This document shows positions 51,508-60,493 of a stretch of DNA of 64,000 nucleotides, in pieces. A program made the position numbers and the translations under genes. The notes under the pieces are model-generated. The model was not told the origin of the DNA. It ran no database searches and saw only the letters and a program-made list of their open reading frames with translations. The DNA comes from Streptomyces griseorubiginosus (GTDB lineage: Bacteria > Actinomycetota > Actinomycetes > Streptomycetales > Streptomycetaceae), in the NCBI RefSeq assembly GCF_001514195.1, contig NZ_KQ948746.1, positions 62,001 to 126,000 of the forward strand, read 5' to 3'. Each line of letters opens with the position of its first letter. Within the stretch, counting starts at the first letter, position 1.

Positions 51508-51884
51508 CCAGACATCTCACGGTCGCGGAGGTCGAGGACATCGCTCGGACCGCGTTCGGCGGCCAGGCACCCGAGGTGCGGGACGCCGGGCTGTTCGCTT
51601 CCGCCGTACGGCGGCCGAGGGCCCGGATGTTCGGCACGGAGGCCTACGGCGACCCGTACGAGCAGGCCGCCGCCCTGCTCCACGGCCTCGCCGCCAACCA
51701 CCCCCTCGTCGACGGGAACAAGCGCACCGCCTGGCTCGCCGCCGCCACCTTCCTCGGCGTCAACGGCGTGGACCTCGGCGGCTGCGCCCAGGACGTGGCG
51801 TACGCGCTGGTCATCGACGTCGCGTCGGGCGCCGAGGGCGATGTACGGACGATCGCGGGGCGGCTGAGGGCGCTGGCCGAGTAG
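51504..51884 (+). CDS. Fic/Doc-family toxin
   Basis: A 126-residue protein with the Fic signature HPLVDGNKRTAWLAAATFL, matching HxFx(D/E)GNxxR except for Leu in place of Phe. The N-terminus TVAEVEDIARTAFGGQAPEV and the length are of the Doc type. Doc enzymes phosphorylate elongation factor Tu and stop translation. It is coupled to the RHH antitoxin by a four-base overlap, giving a complete toxin-antitoxin pair. Doc is more often paired with a Phd antitoxin; RHH partners also occur. Confidence 0.9.
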   Translation: MTRHLTVAEVEDIARTAFGGQAPEVRDAGLFASAVRRPRARMFGTEAYGDPYEQAAALLHGLAANHPLVDGNKRTAWLAAATFLGVNGVDLGGCAQDVAYALVIDVASGAEGDVRTIAGRLRALAE

Positions 51885-52036
51885 GGATGTGACCTCGGTC
51901 CCACCCACCGGCGACCCGGCCCTGTCCGAGCGTTGACGTGGCCGGGCCGCCGGTAAGGTGACCCGGTCGTCATACACAGGCGTAGAAGACACCGCCGAAC
52001 AAGACACCGCCCAGCCGCTCGACCCCGACGGAGACC

Positions 52037-53827
52037 GTGACTACCACCGCCGCCTCCTCCCATCACCTTTCCCCGGCCTTCCCGGGCCGCGCCCCCTGGG
52101 GGACCGCCAACAAGCTGCGTGCCTGGCAGCAAGGGGCGATGGAGAAGTACGTCCAGGAGCAGCCGCGTGACTTCCTGGCCGTTGCGACCCCCGGCGCCGG
52201 CAAGACGACCTTCGCCCTCACCCTCGCCTCCTGGCTGCTGCACCACCACGTCGTGCAGCAGGTGACCGTCGTCGCGCCGACCGAGCACCTGAAGAAGCAG
52301 TGGGCCGAGGCGGCGGCGCGGATAGGGATCAAGCTGGATCCGGAGTACAGCGCCGGGCCGCTCGGCAAGGACTACCACGGGGTCGCCGTCACCTACGCGG
52401 GCGTCGGCGTACGGCCCATGCTGCACCGCAACCGCGTCGAGCAGCGCAAGACGCTCGTCATCCTCGACGAGATCCACCACGCCGGTGACTCCAAGTCCTG
52501 GGGCGAGGCCTGCCTGGAGGCCTTCGAGCCCGCCACGCGAAGGCTCGCGCTCACCGGTACGCCCTTCCGGTCCGACACCAACCCGATCCCCTTCGTGACG
52601 TACGAGGAGGGCAACGACGGGATCCGCAGGTCGGCCGCCGACTACACCTACGGCTACGGCAACGCGCTCGCCGACCACGTCGTGCGGCCGGTCATCTTCC
52701 TGTCCTACAGCGGGCAGATGCGGTGGCGGACCAAGGCCGGTGACGAGATCGCCGCCCGGCTCGGCGAGCCCATGACCAAGGACGCGATCAGCCAGGCCTG
52801 GCGTACCGCGCTCGACCCGCGCGGTGAGTGGATGCCGAGCGTGCTGCGCGCGGCCGACCAGCGGCTCACCGAGGTCAGGAAGGCCATCCCGGACGCCGGC
52901 GCCCTGGTCATCGCCTCCGATCAGGATTCGGCCCGGGCGTACGCCAAGCTGATCCGCGAGATCACGGGCTCCAAGGCGACCCTCGTGCTGTCCGACGACG
53001 CCGGGGCCTCGAAGCGGATCGACGACTTCAGCGAGAGCAACGACCGGTGGATGGTCGCCGTGCGGATGGTGTCCGAGGGCGTCGACGTGCCGCGGCTCGC
53101 GGTGGGGGTGTACGCCACCACCATCTCCACGCCTCTCTTCTTCGCCCAGGCCGTCGGGCGTTTCGTGCGGTCCCGGCGGCGCGGTGAGACCGCCTCCGTG
53201 TTCCTGCCGACCGTCCCCGACCTCCTCACCTTCGCCAACGAGATGGAGGTGGAGCGGGACCACGCCCTCGACAAGCCGAAGAAGGAGGGCGAGGAGGACC
53301 CGTACGCCGAGTCCGAGAAGGAGATGGACGAGGCGAACAAGGAGCAGGACGAGGACACCGGCGAGCAGGAGCAGTTCTCCTTCGAGGCGCTGGAGTCCGA
53401 GGCCGTCTTCGACCGCGTCCTCTACGACGGCGCCGAGTTCGGCATGCAGGCGCACCCGGGGAGCGAGGAGGAGCAGGACTACCTCGGCATCCCGGGCCTC
53501 CTCGAACCCGACCAGGTGCAGCTCCTGCTCCAGAAGCGGCAGGCCCGGCAGATCGCGCACAGCCGCAAGAAGCCGGACGCCGAGGCCGACCTCCTGGAGC
53601 TGCCCGCCGAGCGGCGGCCCGTTGTCTCGCACAAGGAGATGATGGAGCTGCGCAAGCAGCTCAACACCATGGTCAGCGCCTACGTCCATCAGAGCGGCAA
53701 GCCGCATGGCGTGATCCACACCGAACTGCGCCGGGTGTGCGGAGGACCGCCGAGCGCGGAGGCGACGGCGGGGCAGCTGCGGCAGCGGATCGCCAAGGTG
53801 CAGGAGTGGGCCACGCGGATGCGGTGA
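52037..53827 (+). CDS. DEAD/DEAH-box superfamily 2 helicase
   Basis: A 596-residue ATPase with Walker A ATPGAGKTTFALTLASWLL (about residue 50), DEIHH (motif II), LALTGTPFRSD (motif III), and in the C-terminal domain MVSEGVDVPRLAVGVYATT (motif V) and FAQAVGRFVRSRRRGE (motif VI). The tail is highly acidic (EGEEDPYAESEKEMDEANKE) and then helical. The start is a GTG. Role unknown; such helicases in actinobacteria are linked to DNA repair or RNA metabolism. It stands alone, 152 bases after the Doc gene. Confidence 0.9.
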   Translation: MTTTAASSHHLSPAFPGRAPWGTANKLRAWQQGAMEKYVQEQPRDFLAVATPGAGKTTFALTLASWLLHHHVVQQVTVVAPTEHLKKQWAEAAARIGIKLDPEYSAGPLGKDYHGVAVTYAGVGVRPMLHRNRVEQRKTLVILDEIHHAGDSKSWGEACLEAFEPATRRLALTGTPFRSDTNPIPFVTYEEGNDGIRRSAADYTYGYGNALADHVVRPVIFLSYSGQMRWRTKAGDEIAARLGEPMTKDAISQAWRTALDPRGEWMPSVLRAADQRLTEVRKAIPDAGALVIASDQDSARAYAKLIREITGSKATLVLSDDAGASKRIDDFSESNDRWMVAVRMVSEGVDVPRLAVGVYATTISTPLFFAQAVGRFVRSRRRGETASVFLPTVPDLLTFANEMEVERDHALDKPKKEGEEDPYAESEKEMDEANKEQDEDTGEQEQFSFEALESEAVFDRVLYDGAEFGMQAHPGSEEEQDYLGIPGLLEPDQVQLLLQKRQARQIAHSRKKPDAEADLLELPAERRPVVSHKEMMELRKQLNTMVSAYVHQSGKPHGVIHTELRRVCGGPPSAEATAGQLRQRIAKVQEWATRMR

Positions 53828-54121
53828 GCGGGGCACACCCTTTCCCAGGGCCGTCGAATCCGGGACAAACGGAGTGGTCCGCGTCGGCCGCTGCCCGGAT
53901 TCTGGACGGAGGCTTCCGCTGAGCGAACCCCCTTCGCTACTGTCCCGCTACGCACACGCCCCGTGGCAGCGCCGCCGCGGAGCGCAGCCGTGAAGCGACG
54001 CGGTCCGGAACAGACCGGGCCGCCGACCGATCGGCGGCCTCTGAAGCGCGTCGCCGACGGGACTCGGTGACGCATCCGCCGCGAGGGGCCGCCGACCTCA
54101 CCACTTGGAGGAGTGGGCGTC

Positions 54122-54763
54122 GTGACCGCGGAGACCTCTCAGACGCTGGACCGGGGACTGCGTGTCCTCAAGCTCCTGGCCGACACGGACCACGGGCTCA
54201 CCGTCACCGAACTGTCCAACAAACTGGGCGTGAACCGCACCGTGGTCTACCGGTTGCTGGCCACGCTGGAGCAGCACGCTCTGGTACGACGGGACCTGGG
54301 CGGCCGTGCCCGGGTCGGGCTCGGGGTGCTGCGGCTCGGGCGTCAGGTGCATCCGCTGGTCCGGGAGGCAGCCCTGCCGGCGCTGCGGTCGCTGGCCGAG
54401 GACATCGGGGCGACGGCCCATCTCACGCTGGTGGACGGGGCGGAGGCGCTCGCCGTGGCCGTCGTGGAGCCCACGTGGACGGACTACCACGTGGCCTACC
54501 GCGCCGGGTTCCGGCATCCCCTGGACCGCGGTGCCGCGGGCCGGGCGATCCTCGCCGCCCGGCAGCAGGGCTTCGGGGACCCCGGGTACACGCTGACCCA
54601 CGGTGAGCTGGAGGCGGGCGCGAGCGGTGCGGCGGCCCCCCTGCTCGGCGTCACCGGCGTCGAGGGCAGCGTGGGCGTGGTGATGCTGGCGGACGCGGTG
54701 CCGGAACGGGTGGGCCCGCGGGTGGTGGACGCGGCCCGGGAGGTAGCAGAGGCGCTGCGCTGA
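54122..54763 (+). CDS. IclR-family transcriptional regulator
   Basis: A 213-residue regulator with an N-terminal winged helix (TLDRGLRVLKLLADTDHGLT, then VTELSNKLGVNRTVVYRLLA) and a C-terminal ligand-binding domain (GATAHLTLVDGAEALAVAVV, then FRHPLDRGAAGRAILAA). GTG 54122 is preferred, with GGAGG ten bases upstream; GTG 54113 would sit on top of that site. Its TGA stop forms the first three bases of a 28-base repeat array. Effector and targets unknown. Confidence 0.88.
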   Translation: MTAETSQTLDRGLRVLKLLADTDHGLTVTELSNKLGVNRTVVYRLLATLEQHALVRRDLGGRARVGLGVLRLGRQVHPLVREAALPALRSLAEDIGATAHLTLVDGAEALAVAVVEPTWTDYHVAYRAGFRHPLDRGAAGRAILAARQQGFGDPGYTLTHGELEAGASGAAAPLLGVTGVEGSVGVVMLADAVPERVGPRVVDAAREVAEALR

Positions 54764-55009
54764 CCCCCACCGCATCACGCCCTCGCGCTGACCCCCGCCG
54801 CATCACGCCCTCGCGCTGACCTGCGCCGGATCACGCTCTCGCGTTGACCCGCGCCGGATCACGCCCTCGCGCTCACCCCGCCGGATCACGCCCCGCGTTG
54901 ACCCCCACCGCATCACGCCCTCGCGCTGACCCCCACCGGATCACGTCCTCGCGCCGCCCCCCGCCGCATCACGCCCTCACCGGCCCTCACCCCGCCCGAT
55001 CACCACCCC
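54761..55009. repeat. 28-base tandem array, eight units plus a degenerate ninth
   Basis: Units at 54761, 54789, 54817, 54845, 54873 (26 bases), 54899, 54927 and 54955 share TGACCCCCACCGCATCACGC followed by CCTCGCGC, with two main variants at the CACCGC/GCCGG part. Unit 1 starts on the IclR stop codon. There is no spacer between units. Confidence 0.9.
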
Positions 55010-55100
55010 GTCCCCTGCGCGCCGTACGCGGCGAACTGTCCGGGGAGGGCGGGTGCGCGCGGGGAATGGGTCCGTTGTGGCGCACGTGGACTGCAACTCC

Positions 55101-55126
55101 TCAGGGGTGCGGGGAACTGCGCGACC
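55101..55126. repeat. Dispersed GC-rich intergenic repeat, copy 2
   Basis: TCAGGGGTGCGGGGAACTGC plus GCGACC; the inverted counterpart of 35335-35360 with two mismatches. Confidence 0.7.
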
Positions 55127-55138
55127 GGCCACGCCGGA

Positions 55139-55239
55139 CCCGCGCCCGCCGAACCACCGCACCCGCCGGACCCGCGCCCGCCGAACCACCGCACCCGCGC
55201 CCGCCGAACCACCGCACCCGCGCCCGCCGAACCACCGCA
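55139..55239. repeat. 23-base repeat, four copies
   Basis: The exact 23-mer starting CCCGCGCCCGCCGAACCACC occurs at 55139-55161, 55171-55193, 55194-55216 and 55217-55239; the first is set off by nine bases. No gene is seen between the IclR stop (54763) and the PucR stop (55265); the 500-base gap is almost wholly repeats. Confidence 0.9.
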
Positions 55240-55264
55240 CCCGGCAACCCCATAGGCGCCCGGC

Positions 55265-56830
55265 TCAAGCAGTCCTCACCGGCCCCAGCCCCGCCAGCAC
55301 CCGCAACTGCAACCACAGCACCAACCGTTCGTCGGGATCGTCCAGGTCGATCCCCACAAGTCGCCGCACCTGCCTCAACCGGTACCGGCACGTGTTGGGA
55401 TGCACGGCGAGCAACCGCGCCGCCCCCGCCATGTCGCACCCCGCGTCGAACCAGCACACCAGCGTGCGCGCGAGGTCGCTCCCGTGGCGCTCGTCGTGGG
55501 CCAGCACCCGCTGCCACGCACCCGCGCTCAACTCCCGCCGCTCACCGAGCACTTCGGCGAGACGTGCCAGCGTGACCCGGGCCCGGACCTCGTCGATCGT
55601 GGCGACCGGCAGCGAGGGGCCCGGCAGCCGCAGCACCAGGTCGGCGTCGGCCCGCGACCCCGCCACCTCGCCGAGCCCCGCCACGACCTCCCCGAGCCCC
55701 GCCCGCACCGGCACCCGGAGCGCCTGTCCGGCCCGCGCCACGATGTGCTCCGCGAGCCGTCGGTGCCGGTCCCCGCCGTGCTCCCCGACCGCGGGCAGCA
55801 CCGCGTACACCACCCCGTCGACCAGCACACACGCGTGCCGCCCGTAGCGGGCCTCGCATTGCAGCCGTACGACGTCCAGCAGCCGCAGCCCGGTCTGTTC
55901 GGCGTCCGCGAGCTCCGCAGGCCCCACCGTGTCCAACGCGAACGCGGCCACCCGGAGCGCCCCCTCCATGCCCAGCCGCACGGCCGCCCCGGCCGGGTCC
56001 GCCGTCCCCTCCAGCACCCGCCGCAGCAGATCACCGGTCCGGTGCCGGGCCAGCTCCTGGGCCGCGCGCGCCCGCAGCAGCAACAGCGCGGCCGTCGACG
56101 CCCCCTGTACGAGCGTCTCGGCCGCGTCCGCCGCGAGCGTGCCGTTGTCCACGACCCACACCGAGCCGAGGGTCTCCCCGCCGGCCCGGACGGCCATCGC
56201 GAGGCGGGGCAGGGCGCCCTCCCGCAGCGCGGGCAGCCGGAGCGGGGCGGGGGCCGCGAACAGCGTCCGGTACTGCTCGCCGTCGCCCGCGCCGGTCGGC
56301 ACCTGGAGGCCCAGGATCCCCTGGCGGCGGTCCTCGTCGACCGGCTGACCGGGGACCGTCGAGTAGGCGAGGATGCGCCGGCGCGGGTCCTCCACCGCGG
56401 TGGCCCCGCCGGTCGCCGCCGCGATGGCGTCGGCGAGCGCGAACAGGTCGCCGTGGCCGCTCGCGGAGGACACCGGGCGGGCGCCGATCGCCGAGGCGAG
56501 CAGCAGATGCGCCTCGTGCCAGGCGGTGTCCTCGGGGACGGACAGCAGGGCCACCCCGTGCGCGTCGGCCGCGGCCACCGGACCGTCCGGCCCGCGCACC
56601 ACCAGACCGGTCATCCCGGCCTCCGCGACCGCTCGCGCCAGCGGCCCGGCCGCCGCCGCGCGCGTGCCGACCGCCAGCAGCAGCGCGCCCGGGGCCCGGG
56701 GGAGCGGTCCCTCGGCGTCGTACAGCAGGACCTCCGTGACCGGGGCGCCGAGGCCGGCCGGGGCGGTGTGCAGGCGCACCGAGGTGCCGCCGACGACGTC
56801 GAGGAGGTCGCCGAGGGTGCAGGCGTCCAC
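55265..56830 (-). CDS. PucR-family transcriptional regulator
   Basis: A 521-residue regulator. The N-terminal PucR domain begins VDACTLGDLLDVVGGTSVRL and continues through a GAF-like middle. The C-terminal helix-turn-helix is CDMAGAARLLAVHPNTCRYR followed by LRQVRRLVGIDL, the PucR/CdaR signature. GTG 56830 is preferred (GGGGG five bases upstream), because an inverted repeat that looks like its operator lies at 56880-56900; an ATG at 56911 would place that repeat inside the gene. It is divergent from the GNAT/enolase-superfamily pair, its likely target. Confidence 0.87.
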   Translation of the reverse strand: MDACTLGDLLDVVGGTSVRLHTAPAGLGAPVTEVLLYDAEGPLPRAPGALLLAVGTRAAAAGPLARAVAEAGMTGLVVRGPDGPVAAADAHGVALLSVPEDTAWHEAHLLLASAIGARPVSSASGHGDLFALADAIAAATGGATAVEDPRRRILAYSTVPGQPVDEDRRQGILGLQVPTGAGDGEQYRTLFAAPAPLRLPALREGALPRLAMAVRAGGETLGSVWVVDNGTLAADAAETLVQGASTAALLLLRARAAQELARHRTGDLLRRVLEGTADPAGAAVRLGMEGALRVAAFALDTVGPAELADAEQTGLRLLDVVRLQCEARYGRHACVLVDGVVYAVLPAVGEHGGDRHRRLAEHIVARAGQALRVPVRAGLGEVVAGLGEVAGSRADADLVLRLPGPSLPVATIDEVRARVTLARLAEVLGERRELSAGAWQRVLAHDERHGSDLARTLVCWFDAGCDMAGAARLLAVHPNTCRYRLRQVRRLVGIDLDDPDERLVLWLQLRVLAGLGPVRTA

Positions 56831-56879
56831 GGGTGCCCCCAACAGGTGTTCCGGCCCGGCCGGACGCCGGATGCCCGGT

Positions 56880-56900
56880 CGTTTGGCCGATCTCCAAACG
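56880..56900. promoter_or_regulatory. Inverted repeat between divergent PucR and GNAT genes
   Basis: CGTTTGG-n7-CCAAACG (56880-56900) is a perfect 7-base inverted repeat one helical turn and a half across. It lies 50 bases before the PucR start chosen here and 65 before the GNAT start. Candidate operator for PucR. Confidence 0.5.
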
Positions 56901-56964
56901 AACGTACGCATCTGTTGTCCGACCGCACAACCCCGGGCGCCCCGTCGGCTCCGAGACTCGGCAC

Positions 56965-57756
56965 ATGACCGCAGTGAGCATCCGTACCGTCCAGGACGTC
57001 GCCGGCCTCGACGCCGTCAGCGCGTACTTCGGCGAGGTGTGGCGGACCCCGCCGACGGCCCCGCCCTACCCGGCCGAGGTACTGCGCAGCCTGGTCCATA
57101 CGGGCGGCGCGGTGCACGCCGCCCACGAGGGGGACCGGCTGACCGGGGCCGCCGTCGCCGTGTTCGGGGCACCGGCGGCCAAGGAGGCGTACTCGCTGGT
57201 CGCCGCCGCGGAGCCGGGGCGCGGGCAGCTGGTGAAGCAGGCCCAGCGGGCCTGGGCGCTGGGCCTCGGCGCCCGCACCATGCGCTGGACCTTCGACCCG
57301 CTGGTCGCCCGCAACGCCCGCTTCAATCTGGTCAAGCTGGGCGCGACGGGCACCGAGTACGTCGTCGACTTCTACGGCCCCATGACGGACGGCGTGAACG
57401 GCGGCGACGAGAGCGACCGGCTGACGGCGACCTGGGACCTGACGGCGCGGGGGAGGCCGTACGACAGCGGTGATCCGACCTGCGACAGCAGTGAGCGGGA
57501 GGCCGCGCCCGCCACGCACCGTGGTCCCGACGGTGCGACCCTCGCCCGTCGCGACCTCGCCGACCTGCGGATCTGGTGCCGGGTCCCGGACGACGTGGTC
57601 AAGCTGCGGGCGGTCGACCCGGAGCTCGCGCTGCGCTGGCGGCGGGCCGTGCGCGAGGTGTTCACGGAGGCCTTCGCGCAGGGGTTCAGGGCGACCGGGA
57701 TGTCCCGCGACGGTTGGTACACGCTCACCAGGGACGCGGGGGAGGAGGTGGCATGA
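56965..57756 (+). CDS. GNAT-superfamily acetyltransferase (COG3375-like)
   Basis: A 263-residue protein with an atypical GNAT fold: TAVSIRTVQDVAGLDAVSAY at the start, a central AHEGDRLTGAAVAVFGAP, and the later FDPLVARNARFNLVKLGATG, characteristic of the COG3375 group. Its stop overlaps the next start (ATGA, 57753-57756). COG3375 proteins are often adjacent to MenC-like enolase-superfamily enzymes, as here, suggesting joint handling of an N-acylated amino acid (inference). Confidence 0.82.
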   Translation: MTAVSIRTVQDVAGLDAVSAYFGEVWRTPPTAPPYPAEVLRSLVHTGGAVHAAHEGDRLTGAAVAVFGAPAAKEAYSLVAAAEPGRGQLVKQAQRAWALGLGARTMRWTFDPLVARNARFNLVKLGATGTEYVVDFYGPMTDGVNGGDESDRLTATWDLTARGRPYDSGDPTCDSSEREAAPATHRGPDGATLARRDLADLRIWCRVPDDVVKLRAVDPELALRWRRAVREVFTEAFAQGFRATGMSRDGWYTLTRDAGEEVA

Positions 57757-58862
57757 AGCTCGAACGCGTGGAGGTCGTCCATGTGGAGATCCCGCTGGTC
57801 AGCCCGTTCCGGACCTCCTTCGGCACGATGACGACCAAGGACACCTTCCTGCTGCGGGTCGTGACGGACACCGCCGAGGGCTGGTCGGAGTTCGCCGGCG
57901 ATCCGCGGCCGCTGTACTGCGCGGAGTTCGTGGCGGGGGCGGAGCTGGTGCTGCGGGACTTCCTGGTGCCGCGGGTGGCGGCGCTGCCCGCGCTCACGGC
58001 GGCCGCGGTCGGGCCGGCCCTGGCCGGGATCAAGGGCCACGAGCTGGCGAAGGCGGCCCTGGAGACGGCGGTCCTGGACGCGGAGCTGCGGTCGTACGGC
58101 ATGCCGCTGGCGGTGTATCTGGGCGCGGTCCGCGACCGGGTGCCGGCCGGGGTGTCGGTGGGGATCAAGGACTCCGTGCCGGAGCTGCTGGACGCCGTGG
58201 CCGGGTATCTCGACGAGGGGTACGTCCGGATCAAGCTGAAGATCGAGCCCGGCTGGGACGTCGAACCGGTACGGGCCGTGCGGGAGCGTTTCGGCGCCGG
58301 GCTGCCGCTCCAGGTCGACGCCAACACGGCGTACACGCTCGCCGACGCGGAACACCTGCGGCGCCTGGACGAGTTCGGGCTGCTGCTGATCGAGGAGCCG
58401 CTGGACGAGAACAACCTGCACGGGCACGCACGCCTGCAGGCGCGGCTGTCGACCCCGGTCTGCCTCGACGAGTCCCTGCACAACGCCCGCGACACCGCCT
58501 CGGCGATCGCGCAGGACGCCTGCCGGGTGGTCAACGTGAAGCCGGCGCGCGTAGGGGGCTATCTGGAGGCCCGCCGCGTCCACGACGTGGCCCGCGCGCA
58601 CGGCGTGCCGGTGTGGTGCGGCGGCATGCTGGAGACGGGCATCGGCCGCGCCCCCAACCTGGCCCTCGCCGCCCTGCCCGGCTTCACCCTCCCCGGCGAC
58701 ACCTCCGCCTCCTCCCGTTACTTCGCCGAGGACATCACCGAGCCGTTCGTCCTGGACGACGGCCACCTTCCGGTCCCGAGCACCCCGGGGATCGGGGTGG
58801 CACCCCTGCCCGAGGTCCTACGGCGTTTCACGCGCGCGCGACGGGATCTGTACGGGCGCTGA
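57753..58862 (+). CDS. o-Succinylbenzoate synthase / N-acylamino-acid racemase family enzyme
   Basis: A 369-residue enolase-superfamily enzyme. The lid is LERVEVVHVEIPLVSPFRTS. The first catalytic Lys pair is in RIKLKIEPGW, the metal ligands are in QVDANTAY, LIEEPLDENN and CLDESLHNA, and the second Lys is in VVNVKPARVGG. This set is complete and fits MenC and N-acylamino-acid racemases. Streptomyces makes menaquinone mainly by the futalosine route, so racemisation of N-acylated amino acids is more likely than menaquinone synthesis here. Translationally coupled to the GNAT gene, which could supply the N-acyl group. Confidence 0.87.
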   Translation: MKLERVEVVHVEIPLVSPFRTSFGTMTTKDTFLLRVVTDTAEGWSEFAGDPRPLYCAEFVAGAELVLRDFLVPRVAALPALTAAAVGPALAGIKGHELAKAALETAVLDAELRSYGMPLAVYLGAVRDRVPAGVSVGIKDSVPELLDAVAGYLDEGYVRIKLKIEPGWDVEPVRAVRERFGAGLPLQVDANTAYTLADAEHLRRLDEFGLLLIEEPLDENNLHGHARLQARLSTPVCLDESLHNARDTASAIAQDACRVVNVKPARVGGYLEARRVHDVARAHGVPVWCGGMLETGIGRAPNLALAALPGFTLPGDTSASSRYFAEDITEPFVLDDGHLPVPSTPGIGVAPLPEVLRRFTRARRDLYGR

Positions 58863-58904
58863 CCGGATCGTGGCCGGAAGTGACCGTCGCGTTAGATTGA
58901 CCCC

Positions 58905-59696
58905 GTGCTCTCTCGCCTCACGCGCCCCCAGGCCGTCGCCGTCTGTGCCCTGCCCGTCGTGGCGCTGATCGCCACGGCCCTCTTCGCGCCGCTGCCGTTC
59001 TCGCTGGCGCAGCCCGGCATGACGGCGAACGTCCTCGGCGACAACCAGGGCACGCCGGTGATCACGATCTCCGGCGCACCGGCGCGGGCGACGAGCGGGC
59101 AGCTGCGGATGACGACCATCGAGGCGACCGGCCCGGACACCCACGTCTCCCTCGGGGACGTCTTCGACAGCTGGTTCCGCAAGGACCGTGCCGTGATGCC
59201 CCACGACGCCGTCTACCCGAGCGGGCAGAGCGTCAAGGAGATCGAGCAGCACAACACCGAGCAGATGCAGCAGTCGCAGGACGCGGCGACCGAGGCGGCG
59301 CTGAACTACCTGAAGCTGAGCGACAAGAAGGTCAAGGTGACCCTGAGGCTCGCCGACGTCGGCGGGCCGAGCGCGGGGCTGCTGTTCACCCTGGGGATCA
59401 TCGACAAGCTCGACGGCAACGGGGCCGGGGGCGACCTGACGGGGGGCCGCACCATCGCCGGTACGGGCACGATCGACGCGGACGGCGCGGTCGGCGCGGT
59501 GGGTGGCGTGGCGCTGAAGACGCAGGCCGCGAAGCGGGACGGGGCGACGGTGTTCCTGGTCCCGAAGGCGGAGTGCGCCGACGCGAAGGGGGAGCTGCCG
59601 AAGGGGCTGCGGCTGATCCCGGTGACCTCGCTGAAGGGGGCGGTGAGTGCGCTGACGGCACTGGAGAGCGGTAAGGGGTCGGTCCCCGCCTGCTAG
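58905..59696 (+). CDS. YlbL-type membrane-anchored Lon-like protease
   Basis: A 263-residue protein with an N-terminal helix (LTRPQAVAVCALPVVALIAT). A reduced PDZ-like region leads to a Lon (S16) protease domain with the dyad Ser156 in VGGPSAGLLFTLG and Lys205 in GGVALKTQAAKRDGA. Faces outside the membrane and is expected to cut secreted or envelope substrates without ATP. At 263 residues it is shorter than the roughly 340 residues of classical YlbL, and no full PDZ domain is obvious. Confidence 0.85.
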   Translation: MLSRLTRPQAVAVCALPVVALIATALFAPLPFSLAQPGMTANVLGDNQGTPVITISGAPARATSGQLRMTTIEATGPDTHVSLGDVFDSWFRKDRAVMPHDAVYPSGQSVKEIEQHNTEQMQQSQDAATEAALNYLKLSDKKVKVTLRLADVGGPSAGLLFTLGIIDKLDGNGAGGDLTGGRTIAGTGTIDADGAVGAVGGVALKTQAAKRDGATVFLVPKAECADAKGELPKGLRLIPVTSLKGAVSALTALESGKGSVPAC

Positions 59697-59708
59697 TGCG
59701 CCGATGTT

Positions 59709-59891
59709 CTAGTGCGCGAGGACCGGCCTCGGAGCGGCGAGCCGGAGCCCGACCTCCACCAGGGTCCAGCCGAGCCGGGTGCGCATGGCGTACGGCTGCC
59801 TGGCCGCGGTCGCGAGGCGGTACGCGTCGGCCTCGGCACGCAGGTCGGCGGCGCGGGTGCGGTGCTGGGCGAGGTACGGGTCGTAGTGCAT
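59709..59891 (-). CDS. Small conserved hypothetical protein
   Basis: A 60-residue basic protein, MHYDPYLAQHRTRAADLRAE at the start and MRTRLGWTLVEVGLRLAAPR near the end. I recognise the type as a small actinobacterial protein found beside ArsR-like regulators; function unknown. It follows the ArsR-like gene by 12 bases on the same strand and is likely co-transcribed. Confidence 0.7.
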   Translation of the reverse strand: MHYDPYLAQHRTRAADLRAEADAYRLATAARQPYAMRTRLGWTLVEVGLRLAAPRPVLAH

Positions 59892-59903
59892 GGCGGGGCT
59901 CCT

Positions 59904-60479
59904 TCAGTTCGACTCGGTGGGGAACAGGTGCGTGTGGACGCGGACTTGCTCCGCGCCGGGGTCCTCGTCGGTGACCCGGCCGCGGTAGTCGTTGATCAGG
60001 GTGTGCATCCTGCCGACGAGTTCGGCGGCCAGCTCGGGGGTGAGATGGAGGGTCATGTCGCTCATGTCCGAGCTCTGGGCCCACTCGGGCGACCAGGTGT
60101 GCCGGGTGCTGAGCCAGCCGGACAACTCGCGCGCATGGCCGGCCGCGACCTCGTGCAGATAGATCTCGGCCATCCCGCGCACTTCGGGTCCCGCGCCCTC
60201 GAACTCGGCGGTGTCGAAGGTCAGTCCCTGGTCCACCGCCTTCCACCACCGCTCGCGCCCCTTGCCGTGCTCCGGGGCGTCCACGATGAAGCCGTGTTCG
60301 GCGAGCTGGCGCAGGTGGTAGCTGGTCGCGCCGCTGGACTCGCCCAGCCGCTCGGCGAGCATGGACGCGGTGGCGGGGCCTCGGCGGCGCAGTGCGTTGA
60401 GCAGTTCCATCCGCAGGGGATGGGCCAGCCCGCGCAGTGAACGGGCGTCAAGTTTCCGTGTGTTGGGCTCTTCCGGCAT
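59904..60479 (-). CDS. ArsR-like winged-helix transcriptional regulator
   Basis: A 191-residue regulator with an N-terminal ArsR/HTH_20 domain: LRGLAHPLRMELLNALRRRG, then LGESSGATSYHLRQLAEHGF. A longer C-terminal helical part with dimer and possibly ligand functions follows. The perfect 18-base palindrome at 60497-60514, 18 bases upstream of the ATG, is the obvious autoregulatory operator. The gene upstream on the same strand ends inside that operator. Confidence 0.88.
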   Translation of the reverse strand: MPEEPNTRKLDARSLRGLAHPLRMELLNALRRRGPATASMLAERLGESSGATSYHLRQLAEHGFIVDAPEHGKGRERWWKAVDQGLTFDTAEFEGAGPEVRGMAEIYLHEVAAGHARELSGWLSTRHTWSPEWAQSSDMSDMTLHLTPELAAELVGRMHTLINDYRGRVTDEDPGAEQVRVHTHLFPTESN

Positions 60480-60493
60480 GAGTACAAAGGTAG

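Noticed and set aside
54761..55009. CRISPR-like array of 28-base repeats
   Set aside because: Units are contiguous with no spacers, vary among themselves, and no cas genes are present; it is a tandem repeat.
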